Positions 8,582 through 18,319 are shown, counted from the first letter of the stretch. The stretch: DNA of 64,000 bases from Clostridiaceae bacterium (GCA_910575585.1 CAJTGF010000004.1:62001-126000); one strand, 5' to 3'. Numbers and translations: made by a program. The notes: generated from the sequence alone by a model not told the origin.

Positions 8582-8600
8582 GCGGCGGGGGCCTTGGGGG

Positions 8601-8858
8601 ATGTCAGGGAAACTTGATCAAACATGCACCATAACCAACAGTGTCAGCCAAAGCGGCAGGGACGACACTTTGCCGGGGAATACGCGGGAAACTTACAAGA
8701 TAAGAGCCGGGATGGACAGTCAGATCATGGAGACATATGGACAGGATGACGGGACGCGGGAAGGATATTCTGTTGATGCCAAAGGGGTTGGAGTCCATGA
8801 GACGTGTTGGGAGGCGGAGTATTTGTATGGGGAGTATTTAAAAAGGCGCGCTGTCTGA
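8601..8858 (+). CDS. Possible 85-residue unknown protein
   Basis: An open frame starting 20 bases after the repressor gene and ending 32 bases before a strong terminator. The peptide has plausible composition (for example VGVHETCWEAEYLYGEYLKR near the end) and the gap would otherwise be empty. The ribosome site is poor (GGGGG). It may be the 3' remnant of a longer gene. No homology recognised. Confidence 0.35.
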   Translation: MSGKLDQTCTITNSVSQSGRDDTLPGNTRETYKIRAGMDSQIMETYGQDDGTREGYSVDAKGVGVHETCWEAEYLYGEYLKRRAV

Positions 8859-8890
8859 TGTTTCTGTTGGCAGCCGGAAGATGTGGGAGG

Positions 8891-8923
8891 GCGGAAAGCG
8901 GGAGCGCTTTCCGCTCTTTTTTT
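8891..8923 (+). terminator. Rho-independent terminator
   Basis: A 9-bp stem, GCGGAAAGC (8891-8899) with GCTTTCCGC (8906-8914), followed by a run of Ts. Nearly identical to the stem at 3443. Confidence 0.9.
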
Positions 8924-8961
8924 ACTTTATAGGGTGCGCCAGAAAGAAAAATTGTACGCAC

Positions 8962-8990
8962 TTGTAATCATTGCTTGGAAATGTTATAAT
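8962..8990 (+). promoter_or_regulatory. Promoter of the Rpn-family gene
   Basis: TTGTAA (8962-8967), a 17-base spacer and a perfect TATAAT (8985-8990), about 60 bases before the start codon. Confidence 0.7.
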
Positions 8991-9052
8991 TTATTTGATT
9001 ATGTAAGGGAACTGATATAGAAAATAATGCCAGATATGGCAGGAAGGTGGTG

Positions 9053-9919
9053 ATGTTGAGGATGTTGATGATCAATAAAGAGCACAAGGATCGGCTGTTC
9101 TGTTTTCTGTTTGGAAGTGAATCCAACAAGGAATGGACGCTTAGTTTGTATAATGCGGTAAACGGAACCGATCACAGGGATGCGGATGATATTTTATTTA
9201 CGACCATGGATGACGCTATTTATATGGGAATGAAAAATGATGTGTCATTTAACCTTTTCCATGTGATGAACATTTACGAGCAGCAAAGTACCTATAATCC
9301 AAACATGGGAGTGCGGCAGCTTATGTACGCGGGGAAACTGTATGATAAATACATCCATAGGAATAAGCTGAATATATATGGAAAACGGATTGTGAAGCTT
9401 CCGATTCCTAAATTGGTGGTCTTTTATAATGGAACCGAGGGTAAGGAAGACAGGATTCTTAAGTTAAGCGACGCGTTTGAGACGAAAGGCCAGGCTGTTG
9501 AATCGGATATAGAAGTCAAGGTTCGGATGATAAACATCAATTATGGCCAGAATAGAAAGCTGCTGGGAGCATGCAGACCGCTGGAGGAGTACGCATGGCT
9601 GGTGAAGCATATTCGTGAGAATCATGAGGATATGGATATTGAAAACGCGGTGGATAAAGCCATTGATGAAATGCCAGCGGATTATGTGATAAGGCCGTTT
9701 TTAATAGGCAACAGAGCGGAGGTGAAAGGGATGTGCATCACGGAATATAATGAAGCGGAGACATTACAGATGATTCGGGAGGAAGGCCGGGAAGAAGGCC
9801 GGGAAGAGGAGAGGATGGAATTACTGTCGCGGATGGTTCGACGTGGAGATATGACAGTCGAAAGGGCGGCAGAGTACGCGGGGATGACAACAGAGCAGTT
9901 TAGCAGCTATGGAAAATAA
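9053..9919 (+). CDS. Rpn-family PD-(D/E)XK nuclease/transposase
   Basis: About 288 residues. The N-terminal part (DRLFCFLFGSESNKEWTLSL, then YMGMKNDVSFNL and EQQSTYNPN) matches the Lachnospiraceae branch of the Rpn (recombination-promoting nuclease)/PD-(D/E)XK transposase family, with a nuclease-type core that includes the acidic residue in KNDVSF and Glu/Gln in YEQQS. The C-terminus has the typical EEGREEGREEERME coiled tail followed by a short helical motif. E. coli RpnA stimulates RecA-independent recombination. Several starts are possible (9047, 9053, 9062); AGGAAGGTGG favours 9053 or 9062. No flanking inverted repeats seen. Confidence 0.85.
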   Translation: MLRMLMINKEHKDRLFCFLFGSESNKEWTLSLYNAVNGTDHRDADDILFTTMDDAIYMGMKNDVSFNLFHVMNIYEQQSTYNPNMGVRQLMYAGKLYDKYIHRNKLNIYGKRIVKLPIPKLVVFYNGTEGKEDRILKLSDAFETKGQAVESDIEVKVRMININYGQNRKLLGACRPLEEYAWLVKHIRENHEDMDIENAVDKAIDEMPADYVIRPFLIGNRAEVKGMCITEYNEAETLQMIREEGREEGREEERMELLSRMVRRGDMTVERAAEYAGMTTEQFSSYGK

Positions 9920-9986
9920 TATATCAGTAACTTAAGCAGGATAGGAAAAAGGCCGTATGGCCTTGGAAAGCAAGGAGGAGAAGATT

Positions 9987-11798
9987 ATGAAGTGTAATGT
10001 TTGCGGAGCGGAGCTTGGCGTTGAAGAGAAGGTTTGCCATGAGTGCGGGAACCCTGTAAGTACACAGGAGCCGTCAGGCGCGGGCGCGGCTGGGGAAGGG
10101 ATGCAGGAGGGTTCAGGGGAAACAGGGTCTTTGGACGGAGCCACTTCCCTGGACGGGACGGGCGAGCCGCCCAGATCCGGAAAGAAGAAGGGCCTTATCA
10201 TCGGCGGGGCTGTGGTTGGAGTGGCGGCTGTGGGAGCGTTGGCTTTTGGCCTTATGGGGCGCAAGGATCCCAAGGAAGTGGTTATCAGCGCGTTTGAGAA
10301 TGTCTACACAGAGGATCAGGCGCAGCCCTTGGAGGAGCTGTTCGGGCTGAGCATGTTTTCGGAGAATGCATTGACAGGGGATGTGGAGGATTCCTTTACA
10401 CTGATCCTGGACGACTGTTCCGAGGCTGAGGTAAAGGCGCTGGCGGGCAGCGGGGTGCGGGTGAGCGCGAAGAGCGACAAAACCAATAAGAAGAGTTCAG
10501 CGGATATCGCGTTGATCTACAAGGATATGGATTTTATCAATGTGGACGCTTACTATGGGGATGAGGAGCTGATGATGGCGTTTCCAGAGCTTTCTTCCAA
10601 GGTGTTTACCATTGATCTTGGTGAAGGTCTGGCCCAGAGGATCCAGGATTCTCCTTTGGTGGGGCCGATCCTTGAGGAGTCGGGGATGGATGTGGAAGGG
10701 CTGTTTGGGTATTTTGAAGAGCAGCTGGAGCTGGCGGAGTCCGGAAAAGCGAACCTGGACTTTGACAGCCTGATGACCCGTTACAGGGAAGGAACACAGG
10801 CCCAGGAGAAGTTTAAGGAGGCTTTGTCTGTGGAAAAGGGAGAGAAGGGAACCTTTACCATGGATGGGGCGGAAGTGACCTGCAATGGTTACAAGGTGTT
10901 GGTGAGCAAGGATTCTATGATGGAGTTTCTGCGGACTACCACGGATTTCTTCCTGAATGACGAGGAGCTTAAGGAGCAGTTTTTAAATCAGCTGGAGCAG
11001 AGCGTGAAGCTGACGGAGATGATGGGCGGCGCAAGCTCAGGGGTTTCCGCCCAGCAGCTGTACGCGGACAGTCTGGAGGATGTGACGGAAGCGGTAAATG
11101 AGATGGTGGATTTCCTGGACAAGAGCCTGACCGATGTGAACATGACGGTCTATGTGGATAAAAAGGGACGTCTGGCAGCGGTGGACGGCTCTACCTATCT
11201 GATTGATCCGGACGCTGTCGAGGAGGGCGATGTTACCGACGAAGATAAGCTTCAGGTGACTTTTAACTGCAGGCTCCAGGGTGGTTCTTACCTGACCCAG
11301 AACATGACAGCGGAGGCAGTGCTGGGCAGGGAGGGGGATGACTTAAAGATTTCTATGGTGAAAAGCGGCTCTTATGACGGAAAACAGCTGACCGGGGATC
11401 TGGCCCTGGACGTGAAGCTTGACAGCGACGAGAAGATCGACGCGGGCTTCACCTGCACAGGCTCTTATAATTCTGACGGCGGCGATTATCATATGGGGAT
11501 GGCTGTGACGGCGGACGACTCGCTGTTAGTGGATCTCTCCATGACCGGCGTTGTGGATCAGCTGGAGAAGGGAACCTCGATCCATGCGGATATTGATGAG
11601 TTAAAGATCACGGTGATGGACGCTATGGCGCAGCTGACTTTTAGCGGCGATTATGGGTACGGTCCTTTAAGCGGACAGGTAACTGCGCTACAGGGCGACG
11701 CTTTTGATATTCTGGCAGCGGATGAGGCTGACTGGGAGAGCGTTATCATGGAGGTTTACATGAATGTGACGCAGCTGATGTCACAGCTTTCCTACTAA
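9987..11798 (+). CDS. Zinc-ribbon membrane-anchored protein with large extracytoplasmic domain
   Basis: A 603-residue protein. Residues 1-25 form a zinc ribbon (CNVCG and CHECG), followed by a Gly/Ser-rich linker, a Lys-rich stop and one membrane helix at about 71-94 (IIGGAVVGVAAVGALAFGL). The remaining ~500 residues should lie outside and look like a repeated beta-rich domain (many VKLDSDEK and GSYNSDGG type strands), starting with a helical segment resembling lumazine-binding/DUF4878 folds. The ATG at 9987 follows AAGGAGG. A small AAGGCC hairpin (9949-9964) sits in the leader. Two ABC-2 type permease genes follow 66 bases later and may be co-transcribed. Function unknown. Confidence 0.7.
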   Translation: MKCNVCGAELGVEEKVCHECGNPVSTQEPSGAGAAGEGMQEGSGETGSLDGATSLDGTGEPPRSGKKKGLIIGGAVVGVAAVGALAFGLMGRKDPKEVVISAFENVYTEDQAQPLEELFGLSMFSENALTGDVEDSFTLILDDCSEAEVKALAGSGVRVSAKSDKTNKKSSADIALIYKDMDFINVDAYYGDEELMMAFPELSSKVFTIDLGEGLAQRIQDSPLVGPILEESGMDVEGLFGYFEEQLELAESGKANLDFDSLMTRYREGTQAQEKFKEALSVEKGEKGTFTMDGAEVTCNGYKVLVSKDSMMEFLRTTTDFFLNDEELKEQFLNQLEQSVKLTEMMGGASSGVSAQQLYADSLEDVTEAVNEMVDFLDKSLTDVNMTVYVDKKGRLAAVDGSTYLIDPDAVEEGDVTDEDKLQVTFNCRLQGGSYLTQNMTAEAVLGREGDDLKISMVKSGSYDGKQLTGDLALDVKLDSDEKIDAGFTCTGSYNSDGGDYHMGMAVTADDSLLVDLSMTGVVDQLEKGTSIHADIDELKITVMDAMAQLTFSGDYGYGPLSGQVTALQGDAFDILAADEADWESVIMEVYMNVTQLMSQLSY

Positions 11799-11864
11799 GC
11801 GGGGAAAATGACCGTTTAAATATCACAAGAATAAAAATCATAAGAGAACAGGAAGAATGGGTGT

Positions 11865-13046
11865 ATGCGTCTGGTTTATTGGAAACTGGAATTAAAGAGG
11901 GCATATAAACGGCTTCCACACCTTTATGCAGGGGCAATCATGCTGTTTTTTCTGGCAGCGGTGATTGCCCTGTTGTCCAGCCGCCTTTTGTACGACGGCC
12001 GGGTGGTGGGGAGAGTGGCGGTGGGAGTGTCTGTCCCCGAAGAGGACCAGCTGGCCAGGCAGGTGGTGAAGATGATCAGCTCCCTGGAGAGTGTGGGAAG
12101 CGTCTGCGATTTTCAGTATATGGACAGGGAGTCCTGCCTTTCGATGCTGGAGAAGGGGGAGCTGTACGCAGTACTGGATGTTCCGGAGGGATTTGTCCGG
12201 GATATTATGAACGGCGCCAATACTCCGGTGACCGTGTGGTTTGGCCCGGACGCCGGGGTGGAGGGGAAGCTGTTTCAGGAGCTGACGGACGCGGGGGCAT
12301 TGACCCTGGGGGCCAGTCAGGCGGGGATCTACGCAGGCAATGAGCTGTATCGGATACTGGGATTGGAGGAGGCCATCGGGCAGCTGGAGCGGGATTTGAA
12401 TGAGCGGTATATGGCGTACAGCCTCCGGAGAACCGGGTATTTCCGGCATATGAAGGTGCAGGCAACCGGGGATGTGGATACTATGGAATTTTATGAGATA
12501 AGTGTGTATGTGCTGTTTTTATTTCTTGCGGCGATCCCTGTGTCCGGGTATTTGATGCCGTCCCGGCGGGCGCTTAGGCAGAAGCTTTGGATGGCCGGGC
12601 TGGGCGGCGGTTTTCGAGCAGCGGCAAGGATCGGGGGCATGGGATTCCTTTTGGCGGCGGCCACTTTGCCGGTGATGGCGGGAGCTGTGGTATGCAATGT
12701 GGTGGAGATTAGCGGGCTTTTGATCCTGGCGTGGCTTCTTACCTGCGGGGCTGCGGCCGGGGTGGTGACGCTTTTGTTTCAGATGGCGGGAACGCTTTTG
12801 GGGGGGATTATGCTGTTGTTTTTCGTTATCACAGGGCAGCATTTTCTGGCAGGAGGGTTTTTGCCTATGGTGTTTCTTCCTGCTACGATTCAGAGATGGG
12901 CGGCGTATCTGCCGTCTTCAATCCTCATGGACACGGTGAAAATGGCGTTTACCATGGAGCCAGACTGGCGCAGGCTGGCGGCGTGTACAGGGCTTTTGGC
13001 GGCTGCGTGGGCTTTTAGCGGGCTGATGGAGGTGAGAAGGCGATGA
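11865..13046 (+). CDS. ABC-2 type membrane permease, first of a pair
   Basis: A 393-residue protein with one N-terminal membrane helix (about 22-40), an extracytoplasmic region of ~170 residues, then about five helices from residue 205 on. This is the ABC2_membrane_3 (YhaP/NatB-like) topology, with the loop segment YMDRESCLSMLEKGELYAVL typical of that fold (substrates range from lipids to drugs). It overlaps the next gene by 4 bases (ATGA), so translation is coupled. No ATP-binding subunit is encoded on either side, which is unusual; the ATPase may be elsewhere. Confidence 0.75.
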   Translation: MRLVYWKLELKRAYKRLPHLYAGAIMLFFLAAVIALLSSRLLYDGRVVGRVAVGVSVPEEDQLARQVVKMISSLESVGSVCDFQYMDRESCLSMLEKGELYAVLDVPEGFVRDIMNGANTPVTVWFGPDAGVEGKLFQELTDAGALTLGASQAGIYAGNELYRILGLEEAIGQLERDLNERYMAYSLRRTGYFRHMKVQATGDVDTMEFYEISVYVLFLFLAAIPVSGYLMPSRRALRQKLWMAGLGGGFRAAARIGGMGFLLAAATLPVMAGAVVCNVVEISGLLILAWLLTCGAAAGVVTLLFQMAGTLLGGIMLLFFVITGQHFLAGGFLPMVFLPATIQRWAAYLPSSILMDTVKMAFTMEPDWRRLAACTGLLAAAWAFSGLMEVRRR

Positions 13047-14215
13047 AAAGCGGCGGCGTGTGGTTTTTTCTGTCCTGCAAAAGGTATCTGCGGAAGGTGT
13101 CGTTTCTTTTGATCCTTCTTGTCCTTCCGGCGGCGACTTTTTTCGTGAGAGGGCTTGAGGAGAAGGAGGGGCAGGAGGTAAGGATCGCGGTCTGCGTGGA
13201 GACGGCGGACAGCGATGGGACCGATGGCAAAACGGCTCTTCTGGAGGAGGAGCTTTTGGAGGCTTTGACCAAACAGGAGGGGGATGAGGAAGACGCGGAC
13301 GGGAGCGGGCTGTTTCGGTTTTATGAGTGCGGGAGCGAGGAAGAGGTAAAGGCCCAGGTGGCTTCCAGGCAGGCGGAGTGCGGGTATGTGTTTTCCGGTA
13401 ATTTGCGGGGAAAGCTGGATGAGGGGGATTATAAGCGGTGCATCCGGGTATACTCCGCGCCTTCCACGGTTCTGGCGGATCTTTCCACAGAGGTGGTGTT
13501 CGCGGCCTTGATGAAGCTTTATGACAGGGAGATCTTTTTGGATTATGTGATGGAGGCCCAGGTATTAAGGGATTCGGGAGGTGAATCCGGATGGGGCGGC
13601 GAGGCCTTTGATGGGGGAATGGAACCTGGAGGGGCGGAGGGCCTGGAGACGCTGGCGGGAGAACTGTATGACAAATGGCTTGCCAGCGGAAGCACGTTTC
13701 GGTTTGCGTACCGTTATCAGAACCGGGGAGGTCAGGGACTTGACAGTGAGGGCGGGACGGAGGCCGCGGGAGTGTTTCCGGTTAGGGGGATTGTGGCAGT
13801 GTATCTTCTGCTGGTGGGCATGTACAGCGCGGTGATGCTGGGGTATGATGAGGAAAAGGGATTGTTTCTGCCTCTTTCGTCAGGGAGGCGGCTGGTGTGC
13901 CGCATGGCAGTTTTGGCGGCTCCGGTGTTTCTGGCGGCGCTTTCGGCGCTGGGGGCGTTAAGGACCGGGGGATGTTTTGGGGACCTGGCGCGGGAGTTTG
14001 GGGTGATGGGAGTTTATGTGCTGGCAGTCTGCGGGTTTTCCTATGGGCTGAAGATTATATGCAGGAGGCCGCAGGTTGTCTGCTGTTTGATCCCTCTGGT
14101 TTTGGTGGGGAGCCTGGTGTTTTCGCCGGTGTTTGTGGATATCCGGCAGTTCTTTCCGGAGTGGGGGTGGGTGGAGAAGGCGTTTTTGACGTCGTATTAT
14201 TTGAGGGCGTTTTGA
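13043..14215 (+). CDS. ABC-2 type membrane permease, second of a pair
   Basis: A 390-residue paralogue-like partner of the upstream gene, with the same layout: a membrane helix at about 18-36, a long acidic extracytoplasmic region with the family-type segment SEEEVKAQVASRQAECGYVF, and five or so helices after residue 250. The pair probably forms a heterodimeric permease. Translation is coupled by an ATGA overlap. A strong bidirectional terminator follows at 14306. Confidence 0.7.
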   Translation: MKSGGVWFFLSCKRYLRKVSFLLILLVLPAATFFVRGLEEKEGQEVRIAVCVETADSDGTDGKTALLEEELLEALTKQEGDEEDADGSGLFRFYECGSEEEVKAQVASRQAECGYVFSGNLRGKLDEGDYKRCIRVYSAPSTVLADLSTEVVFAALMKLYDREIFLDYVMEAQVLRDSGGESGWGGEAFDGGMEPGGAEGLETLAGELYDKWLASGSTFRFAYRYQNRGGQGLDSEGGTEAAGVFPVRGIVAVYLLLVGMYSAVMLGYDEEKGLFLPLSSGRRLVCRMAVLAAPVFLAALSALGALRTGGCFGDLAREFGVMGVYVLAVCGFSYGLKIICRRPQVVCCLIPLVLVGSLVFSPVFVDIRQFFPEWGWVEKAFLTSYYLRAF

Positions 14216-14305
14216 AGGGGGAATAGATTGCGATTTGGTGTATTTTTGAGTGGGTATGGGGCGAGGGTTGTCGTGGAGCCAGGGTAGGAATCGCAGAGAA
14301 AATTC

Positions 14306-14337
14306 AAAAAAGCAGGCATGGATCATGCCTGCTTTTT
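14306..14337. terminator. Bidirectional terminator between convergent operons
   Basis: A perfect 14-bp stem: AAAAAGCAGGCATG, loop GAT region, CATGCCTGCTTTTT. With A and T runs on either side it can stop both the permease operon (plus) and glgCD (minus). Confidence 0.9.
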
Positions 14338-14368
14338 ATCACATCGGTTCTGATATCAGAACCATCTT

Positions 14369-15511
14369 TTATACTACCTGATACTTAGCCACATAAACCG
14401 GGAAGGTATTGGTACCTTTAACCTCTTTATTGGCAGTGATTCTAACGTTCTTATCAGTGATCAGGTACTCTACGGCTGCGCCTTCTTCCACAACCGTATC
14501 CTGCATCAGGACGCAGTTCTTAACCTTAGCGCCCTTAGCAACCTTTACGCCACGGAAGAGAACACTGTTCTCAACTTCGCCCTCGATAACGCAGCCGTCA
14601 GCAACCAGAACGTTCTTAACCGCAGCGCCCTGGATGTAGCGTGTCGGGTTGTCGTCGCGGATCTTGGTGTAGATAGGACTTGGGTTGAAGAGGGCGTCCA
14701 GATTTTCATTGTCCAGAAGCTTCATGTTCTCGTCAAAATAGCTCTTCATGTCGCTGATGCGCGCCATGTAGCCTGAATACTGGAAGCCGTGGACTTTCAG
14801 CTTGTCAAGCTGGGGAGCAACGATGTCACGCTCAAAGTAAGAGTAGCCTCTCACAAAAGCGTCATGGATCTGCTCGATGAGGAATTCTCTGCCAACCACA
14901 TAGATGTTCATGGAGAAGTTCTGGATCCCCTCATCCTTGGGATTGATGAAGATCTCTTTGATATCTCCGTCCTCAACCTTCAGGGTGTAGTACAGACCTT
15001 TGCCTACATTGGTTGATTCTCTGGCGCTTGCGGGGATCTCCTGCTGCGCGTAAGCGATGGAAACGTCCGCGCCGCTTTCGATGTGCTCGCTGATCATGGC
15101 GTTGAAATCGAAGTTTACGGCAATGTTGGTGTCAGCCATAACAACATACTGCTGTTTCTGATCCTTTAAGAAATCAAGGATGCTGGACAGGGCCTCCACG
15201 CGTCCGTTGTATACTTTCACTGTCTTCTCGGCAAAGGGAGGAACGATGTTGAGACCGCCGTTTTTGCGGGTTAAGTCCCACTCGCGTCCGGAGCCAAGAT
15301 GGTCCATAAGGGAATGGTAATTCTTGCGGACAATAAGAGAAACATTGTCAATGCCGCAGTTTACCATGCTGGACAGCATAAAATCTACCAGGCGGTAACG
15401 GCCGGCGAAAGGAATGGAAGCCATCAGACGCTCGCCTACCAGCTCAGGTACTAAGGAATCGTAACTGTTTGGGAAAAGGATGCCCAGGGCATTTGCGTTG
15501 GAATTTACCAT
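14369..15511 (-). CDS. glgD: GlgD, regulatory subunit of ADP-glucose pyrophosphorylase
   Basis: A 380-residue homologue of GlgC with the nucleotidyltransferase fold at residues 1-250 and left-handed beta-helix repeats (hexapeptides such as [19 protein letters not shown]) at the C-terminus. The N-terminal GGxGxRL phosphate loop of active enzymes is replaced by [20 protein letters not shown], as in GlgD of Firmicutes, where it partners GlgC and tunes activity rather than catalysing well on its own. The start overlaps the glgC stop by 7 bases (ATGGTAA), so the two are translationally coupled. Role: first committed step of glycogen synthesis. Confidence 0.95.
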   Translation of the reverse strand: MVNSNANALGILFPNSYDSLVPELVGERLMASIPFAGRYRLVDFMLSSMVNCGIDNVSLIVRKNYHSLMDHLGSGREWDLTRKNGGLNIVPPFAEKTVKVYNGRVEALSSILDFLKDQKQQYVVMADTNIAVNFDFNAMISEHIESGADVSIAYAQQEIPASARESTNVGKGLYYTLKVEDGDIKEIFINPKDEGIQNFSMNIYVVGREFLIEQIHDAFVRGYSYFERDIVAPQLDKLKVHGFQYSGYMARISDMKSYFDENMKLLDNENLDALFNPSPIYTKIRDDNPTRYIQGAAVKNVLVADGCVIEGEVENSVLFRGVKVAKGAKVKNCVLMQDTVVEEGAAVEYLITDKNVRITANKEVKGTNTFPVYVAKYQVV

Positions 15512-16713
15512 TGTTCTTCACCGCCTTTTACATTATTATTTACCATAGCATTGGGGCCGATCTTCGCGCTGTCTCCGATATAGATGCCGGAACCAACGGT
15601 GGCGACGCCTTTCTCGCTGTCCGTAGGCATGGCGCCTACAACGGCATTTGCTCCGATCACTACGTTCTCCGCGATGATGCAGTGCTTTACCTGGGCTCCT
15701 GCCTTGATGGTGGTGCCGCCCATGACTACCGCGTCCTCAACTACCGCGCCCGGTTCAACCTTTACGCCGGCGAAGAGGATGGAATGCTTAACGGTGCCTT
15801 CCACACGGCAGCCGTCGGTGATCATGGAGTTCTCAACTACCGCGTCATTGCTGATCTTGTGGCCGGTCATACCGCTGTTTCGGCTGTAGATCTTCCAGTT
15901 TTCGTCAAACAGGTTGATGCCGCTGTGCTCCGGATCCAGGACTTCCATGTTGGCCTCCCACAAAGAGGAGATAGTTCCTACATCCTTCCAGTAGCCGTCA
16001 AAGTGGTACGCGTACATATTGCGGTTATCCCTTAACAGGTTAGGGATGATGTTGTTGCCAAAATCATTTTCAGAGTTGGGATCGGCTTCGTCCTCAACCA
16101 GGTATTTTTTCAAAATATCCCAGTTGAATATGTAGATGCCCATGGATGCCAGGTTGGACTTGGGGTTCTTCGGTTTTTCCTGGAACTCCGTGATCTTGTC
16201 GTTCTCGTCAGCTACCATAAGGCCGAAGCGGGAAGCTTCATCCCACGGAACTTCCATAACGGCAACGCTGAACTCCGCGCCTTTTTCCTTGTGGAAGCGA
16301 AGGAAATCGCTGTAGTCCTGCTTGCAGATCTGGTCGCCGGAAAGGATAATTACATACTGCGGGTTGTAACGCTCGATAAAGGAAATGTTCTGATAGATGG
16401 CGTTGGCAGTTCCCTTGTACCAGTCAGAGCCGGAAGCCTGCTGATAGGGCGGGAGCACATGAACGCCGCCATAGAGACGGTCTAAGTCCCAGGGCTGTCC
16501 ATTGCCGATGTACTCGTTCAGAACAAGCGGCTGATACTGGGTCAGGATGCCCACGGTATCAATGCCGGAGTTAACGCAGTTCGACAGCGGGAAATCGATG
16601 ATACGATATTTGCCGCCAAAAGGAACTGCAGGTTTTGCCAGCTTCTGGGTAAGCGCGTATAAGCGGGAACCCTGTCCGCCGGCAAGAAGCATTGCAATCA
16701 TTTCTTTTGCCAT
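15505..16713 (-). CDS. glgC: GlgC, glucose-1-phosphate adenylyltransferase
   Basis: A 402-residue catalytic subunit that makes ADP-glucose from ATP and glucose-1-phosphate for glycogen synthesis. Visible motifs are the phosphate loop [15 protein letters not shown], the substrate region [19 protein letters not shown], the [12 protein letters not shown] metal site and FQEKPKNP, then beta-helix repeats. The open frame runs 49 codons further upstream, but the ATG at 16713 follows AGGGGGAT and begins the family's conserved MAKEMIAM, so I use it. Other glg genes are absent from the window. Confidence 0.97.
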   Translation of the reverse strand: MAKEMIAMLLAGGQGSRLYALTQKLAKPAVPFGGKYRIIDFPLSNCVNSGIDTVGILTQYQPLVLNEYIGNGQPWDLDRLYGGVHVLPPYQQASGSDWYKGTANAIYQNISFIERYNPQYVIILSGDQICKQDYSDFLRFHKEKGAEFSVAVMEVPWDEASRFGLMVADENDKITEFQEKPKNPKSNLASMGIYIFNWDILKKYLVEDEADPNSENDFGNNIIPNLLRDNRNMYAYHFDGYWKDVGTISSLWEANMEVLDPEHSGINLFDENWKIYSRNSGMTGHKISNDAVVENSMITDGCRVEGTVKHSILFAGVKVEPGAVVEDAVVMGGTTIKAGAQVKHCIIAENVVIGANAVVGAMPTDSEKGVATVGSGIYIGDSAKIGPNAMVNNNVKGGEEQW

Positions 16714-16743
16714 AATATATCCCCCTGAAATATATGATAGTGT

Positions 16744-16771
16744 GCAGCTGCCCCCCTTAGATGACAGCTGC
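16744..16771 (-). promoter_or_regulatory. Small hairpin in the glgC leader
   Basis: A 7-bp inverted repeat (GCAGCTG and CAGCTGC) with a 14-base loop ends 30 bases before the glgC start. It could be an mRNA stability element or protein site, but I cannot assign it. Confidence 0.25.
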
Positions 16772-16901
16772 AATAATACTATGTCCAAATTGTACCACAT
16801 ATTAATGAAAAACGGTAGTTTTTTAGAGGAACATTTCTTGTTTTTTTTATGTTTGTGCATTTTGACGGAACGTATTTATGGAAATTTCATAAAAACAACA
16901 C

Positions 16902-16930
16902 TTTACGTAGGGAAAATCATGGGTTATAAT
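16902..16930 (+). promoter_or_regulatory. Promoter of the 77-residue gene
   Basis: TTTACG (16902-16907), a 17-base spacer and TATAAT (16925-16930), leaving a leader of about 100 bases. Confidence 0.6.
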
Positions 16931-17035
16931 AAAAAAAGCCCCGGGGGCTGCAGGGGAGAGACGGGCCGGCAGGGATTGTGCGGCAGGCGCAGGATTTCCC
17001 GTCAAAATTATAGATGGTATGTGGAGGGAACAGAT

Positions 17036-17269
17036 ATGGTAAAGATTAACAGCACGTTAAAGGCAAAAGAGATCCAGGCTATGTTCGACGGCAAGGAGTA
17101 TGGAGGGGTTACCTTCCATTTCACCAAGAAAGTGGGCATGGGGTTGATGTTTGACATTGATAATCCGGATGGAAAGAGCGCCGATGATGTTAAGAATCTG
17201 GTGAAGTCTACCTTAAAGACAGATCCGATCCTGAAAGCGCTTTTGATCACGGTTGAAGTGAATCTGTAA
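17036..17269 (+). CDS. Small unknown protein, 77 residues
   Basis: A compact alpha/beta-looking protein (INSTLKAKEIQAMFDGKEY at the start, SADDVKNLVKSTLKT helix near the end) with no signal peptide, membrane helix or cysteines. The ATG follows GGAGGGAA. It has its own promoter and a strong terminator 25 bases after the stop. I do not recognise the family. Confidence 0.7.
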   Translation: MVKINSTLKAKEIQAMFDGKEYGGVTFHFTKKVGMGLMFDIDNPDGKSADDVKNLVKSTLKTDPILKALLITVEVNL

Positions 17270-17293
17270 TTACATATTAAGAAGAGACAAAAA

Positions 17294-17334
17294 GACAGGC
17301 CCGGGCGAGGAAAGCCGGCGGGCCTGTCTTTTTT
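17294..17334 (+). terminator. Rho-independent terminator
   Basis: Stem GACAGGCCC (17294-17302) with GGGCCTGTC (17320-17328), followed by a T run. Confidence 0.9.
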
Positions 17335-17385
17335 CTTTTGCGGTTCTGTCTGTGGATAGTCAGTTGCGGGATCCAAAGGCTGCGG

Positions 17386-18297
17386 TTATCCGCGGTCTTC
17401 CATGGCGTGGATCAGTTCCACCATCAGCTCATGGGTAGGCGCCGGGACACCGCATTTTTCGGCTGCCCGCACCACAGAGCCGCTGATGGTGTTGACCTCG
17501 GTTCTGCGGCCGTTTTTTAAGTCGGCGCAGATGGAGGTGATGCCTTCCGGCGAGTTTATGCTGGTGAGGCGGACCTTCTCTGTGATCTCTGCCTCGTCTG
17601 CCTTAAGGCCCAGTCCGTGAGCCACCTCCACAGCCTCATGGATCAGCTTCTTTGCTATGTTCCAGGCATGGTCATTGTCCGCGATGAAACCCATAGGGAT
17701 CTGGAGCACGCCGGTGAGGGCGCTTAAGGATACGTTGGTGAACAGTTTGTTCCATATAAGCTGCTGGATATTTTCGTGGATGCATCCCACAAATCCGCAG
17801 GAATCCAGAGTTTCTTTCAGCTTTGGCAGGAAGTGTTCCGTATCGTCAGTCAGCATGCCGATGTTGGTCTTGCCAAAGCCGCCGCGGCGGACGTGGCCGC
17901 AAGCCAGCACGGCGCCGTTGTCCTCTGTGGTGCCGATGATGATATGGTCTTTAGGAGCGAACTCCTCTAAAAGGTCTTCATGGCCCGAACCGTTCTGCAG
18001 GGTCATCAGGTAAGTGTCAGGCCCGATGATGCCCTGGTTGGCGGCAAGGGCAGCCTTGGAGAACAGGGCTTTTACAAACAGGATCACCAGATCCATAGGT
18101 TTTTGCCCCTGGGTGGAAGTCAGGGCGGTGGGATGAAAGGTGATATCCTCCCCGTTCTCCTGGATCTTTAAGCCCTGGTTGTTGATCTGGTCAACTACGG
18201 CCTGATTGGTGTCGATCAAGAACACGTCATTATGTAAAGATAAGCGGCCTCCGTAGATGGAACCCATGGCTCCGGCGCCGATCACTGCTATTCTCAT
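17386..18297 (-). CDS. 2-dehydropantoate 2-reductase family (PanE/ApbA-like) oxidoreductase
   Basis: A 303-residue NADP(H)-dependent reductase. The N-terminal Rossmann fold begins MRIAVIGAGAMGSIYGG, with the family's LQNG.G segment at about 100 (MTLQNGSGHEDL) and a C-terminal helical domain with the conserved Lys in QQLIWNKLFTN and the Glu/Asp region after it. Ketopantoate reductases act in pantothenate synthesis, but many paralogues reduce other 2-oxo acids. No panB, panC or panD lies nearby. It is 22 bases downstream of a cyclase-family gene under a GntR-type operator, pointing to a catabolic role. Substrate unknown. Confidence 0.85.
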   Translation of the reverse strand: MRIAVIGAGAMGSIYGGRLSLHNDVFLIDTNQAVVDQINNQGLKIQENGEDITFHPTALTSTQGQKPMDLVILFVKALFSKAALAANQGIIGPDTYLMTLQNGSGHEDLLEEFAPKDHIIIGTTEDNGAVLACGHVRRGGFGKTNIGMLTDDTEHFLPKLKETLDSCGFVGCIHENIQQLIWNKLFTNVSLSALTGVLQIPMGFIADNDHAWNIAKKLIHEAVEVAHGLGLKADEAEITEKVRLTSINSPEGITSICADLKNGRRTEVNTISGSVVRAAEKCGVPAPTHELMVELIHAMEDRG

Positions 18298-18319
18298 AAA
18301 AATGTCCTTCCTTCAAACG

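Noticed and set aside
15469-16485. Plus-strand open frames over glgC and glgD
   Set aside because: Both underlying genes on the minus strand are full-length with family motifs; the opposite frames arise from codon bias.
17386-18297. panE of pantothenate synthesis
   Set aside because: No other pan genes nearby and a catabolic-type GntR operator; kept as a family-level call without a symbol.
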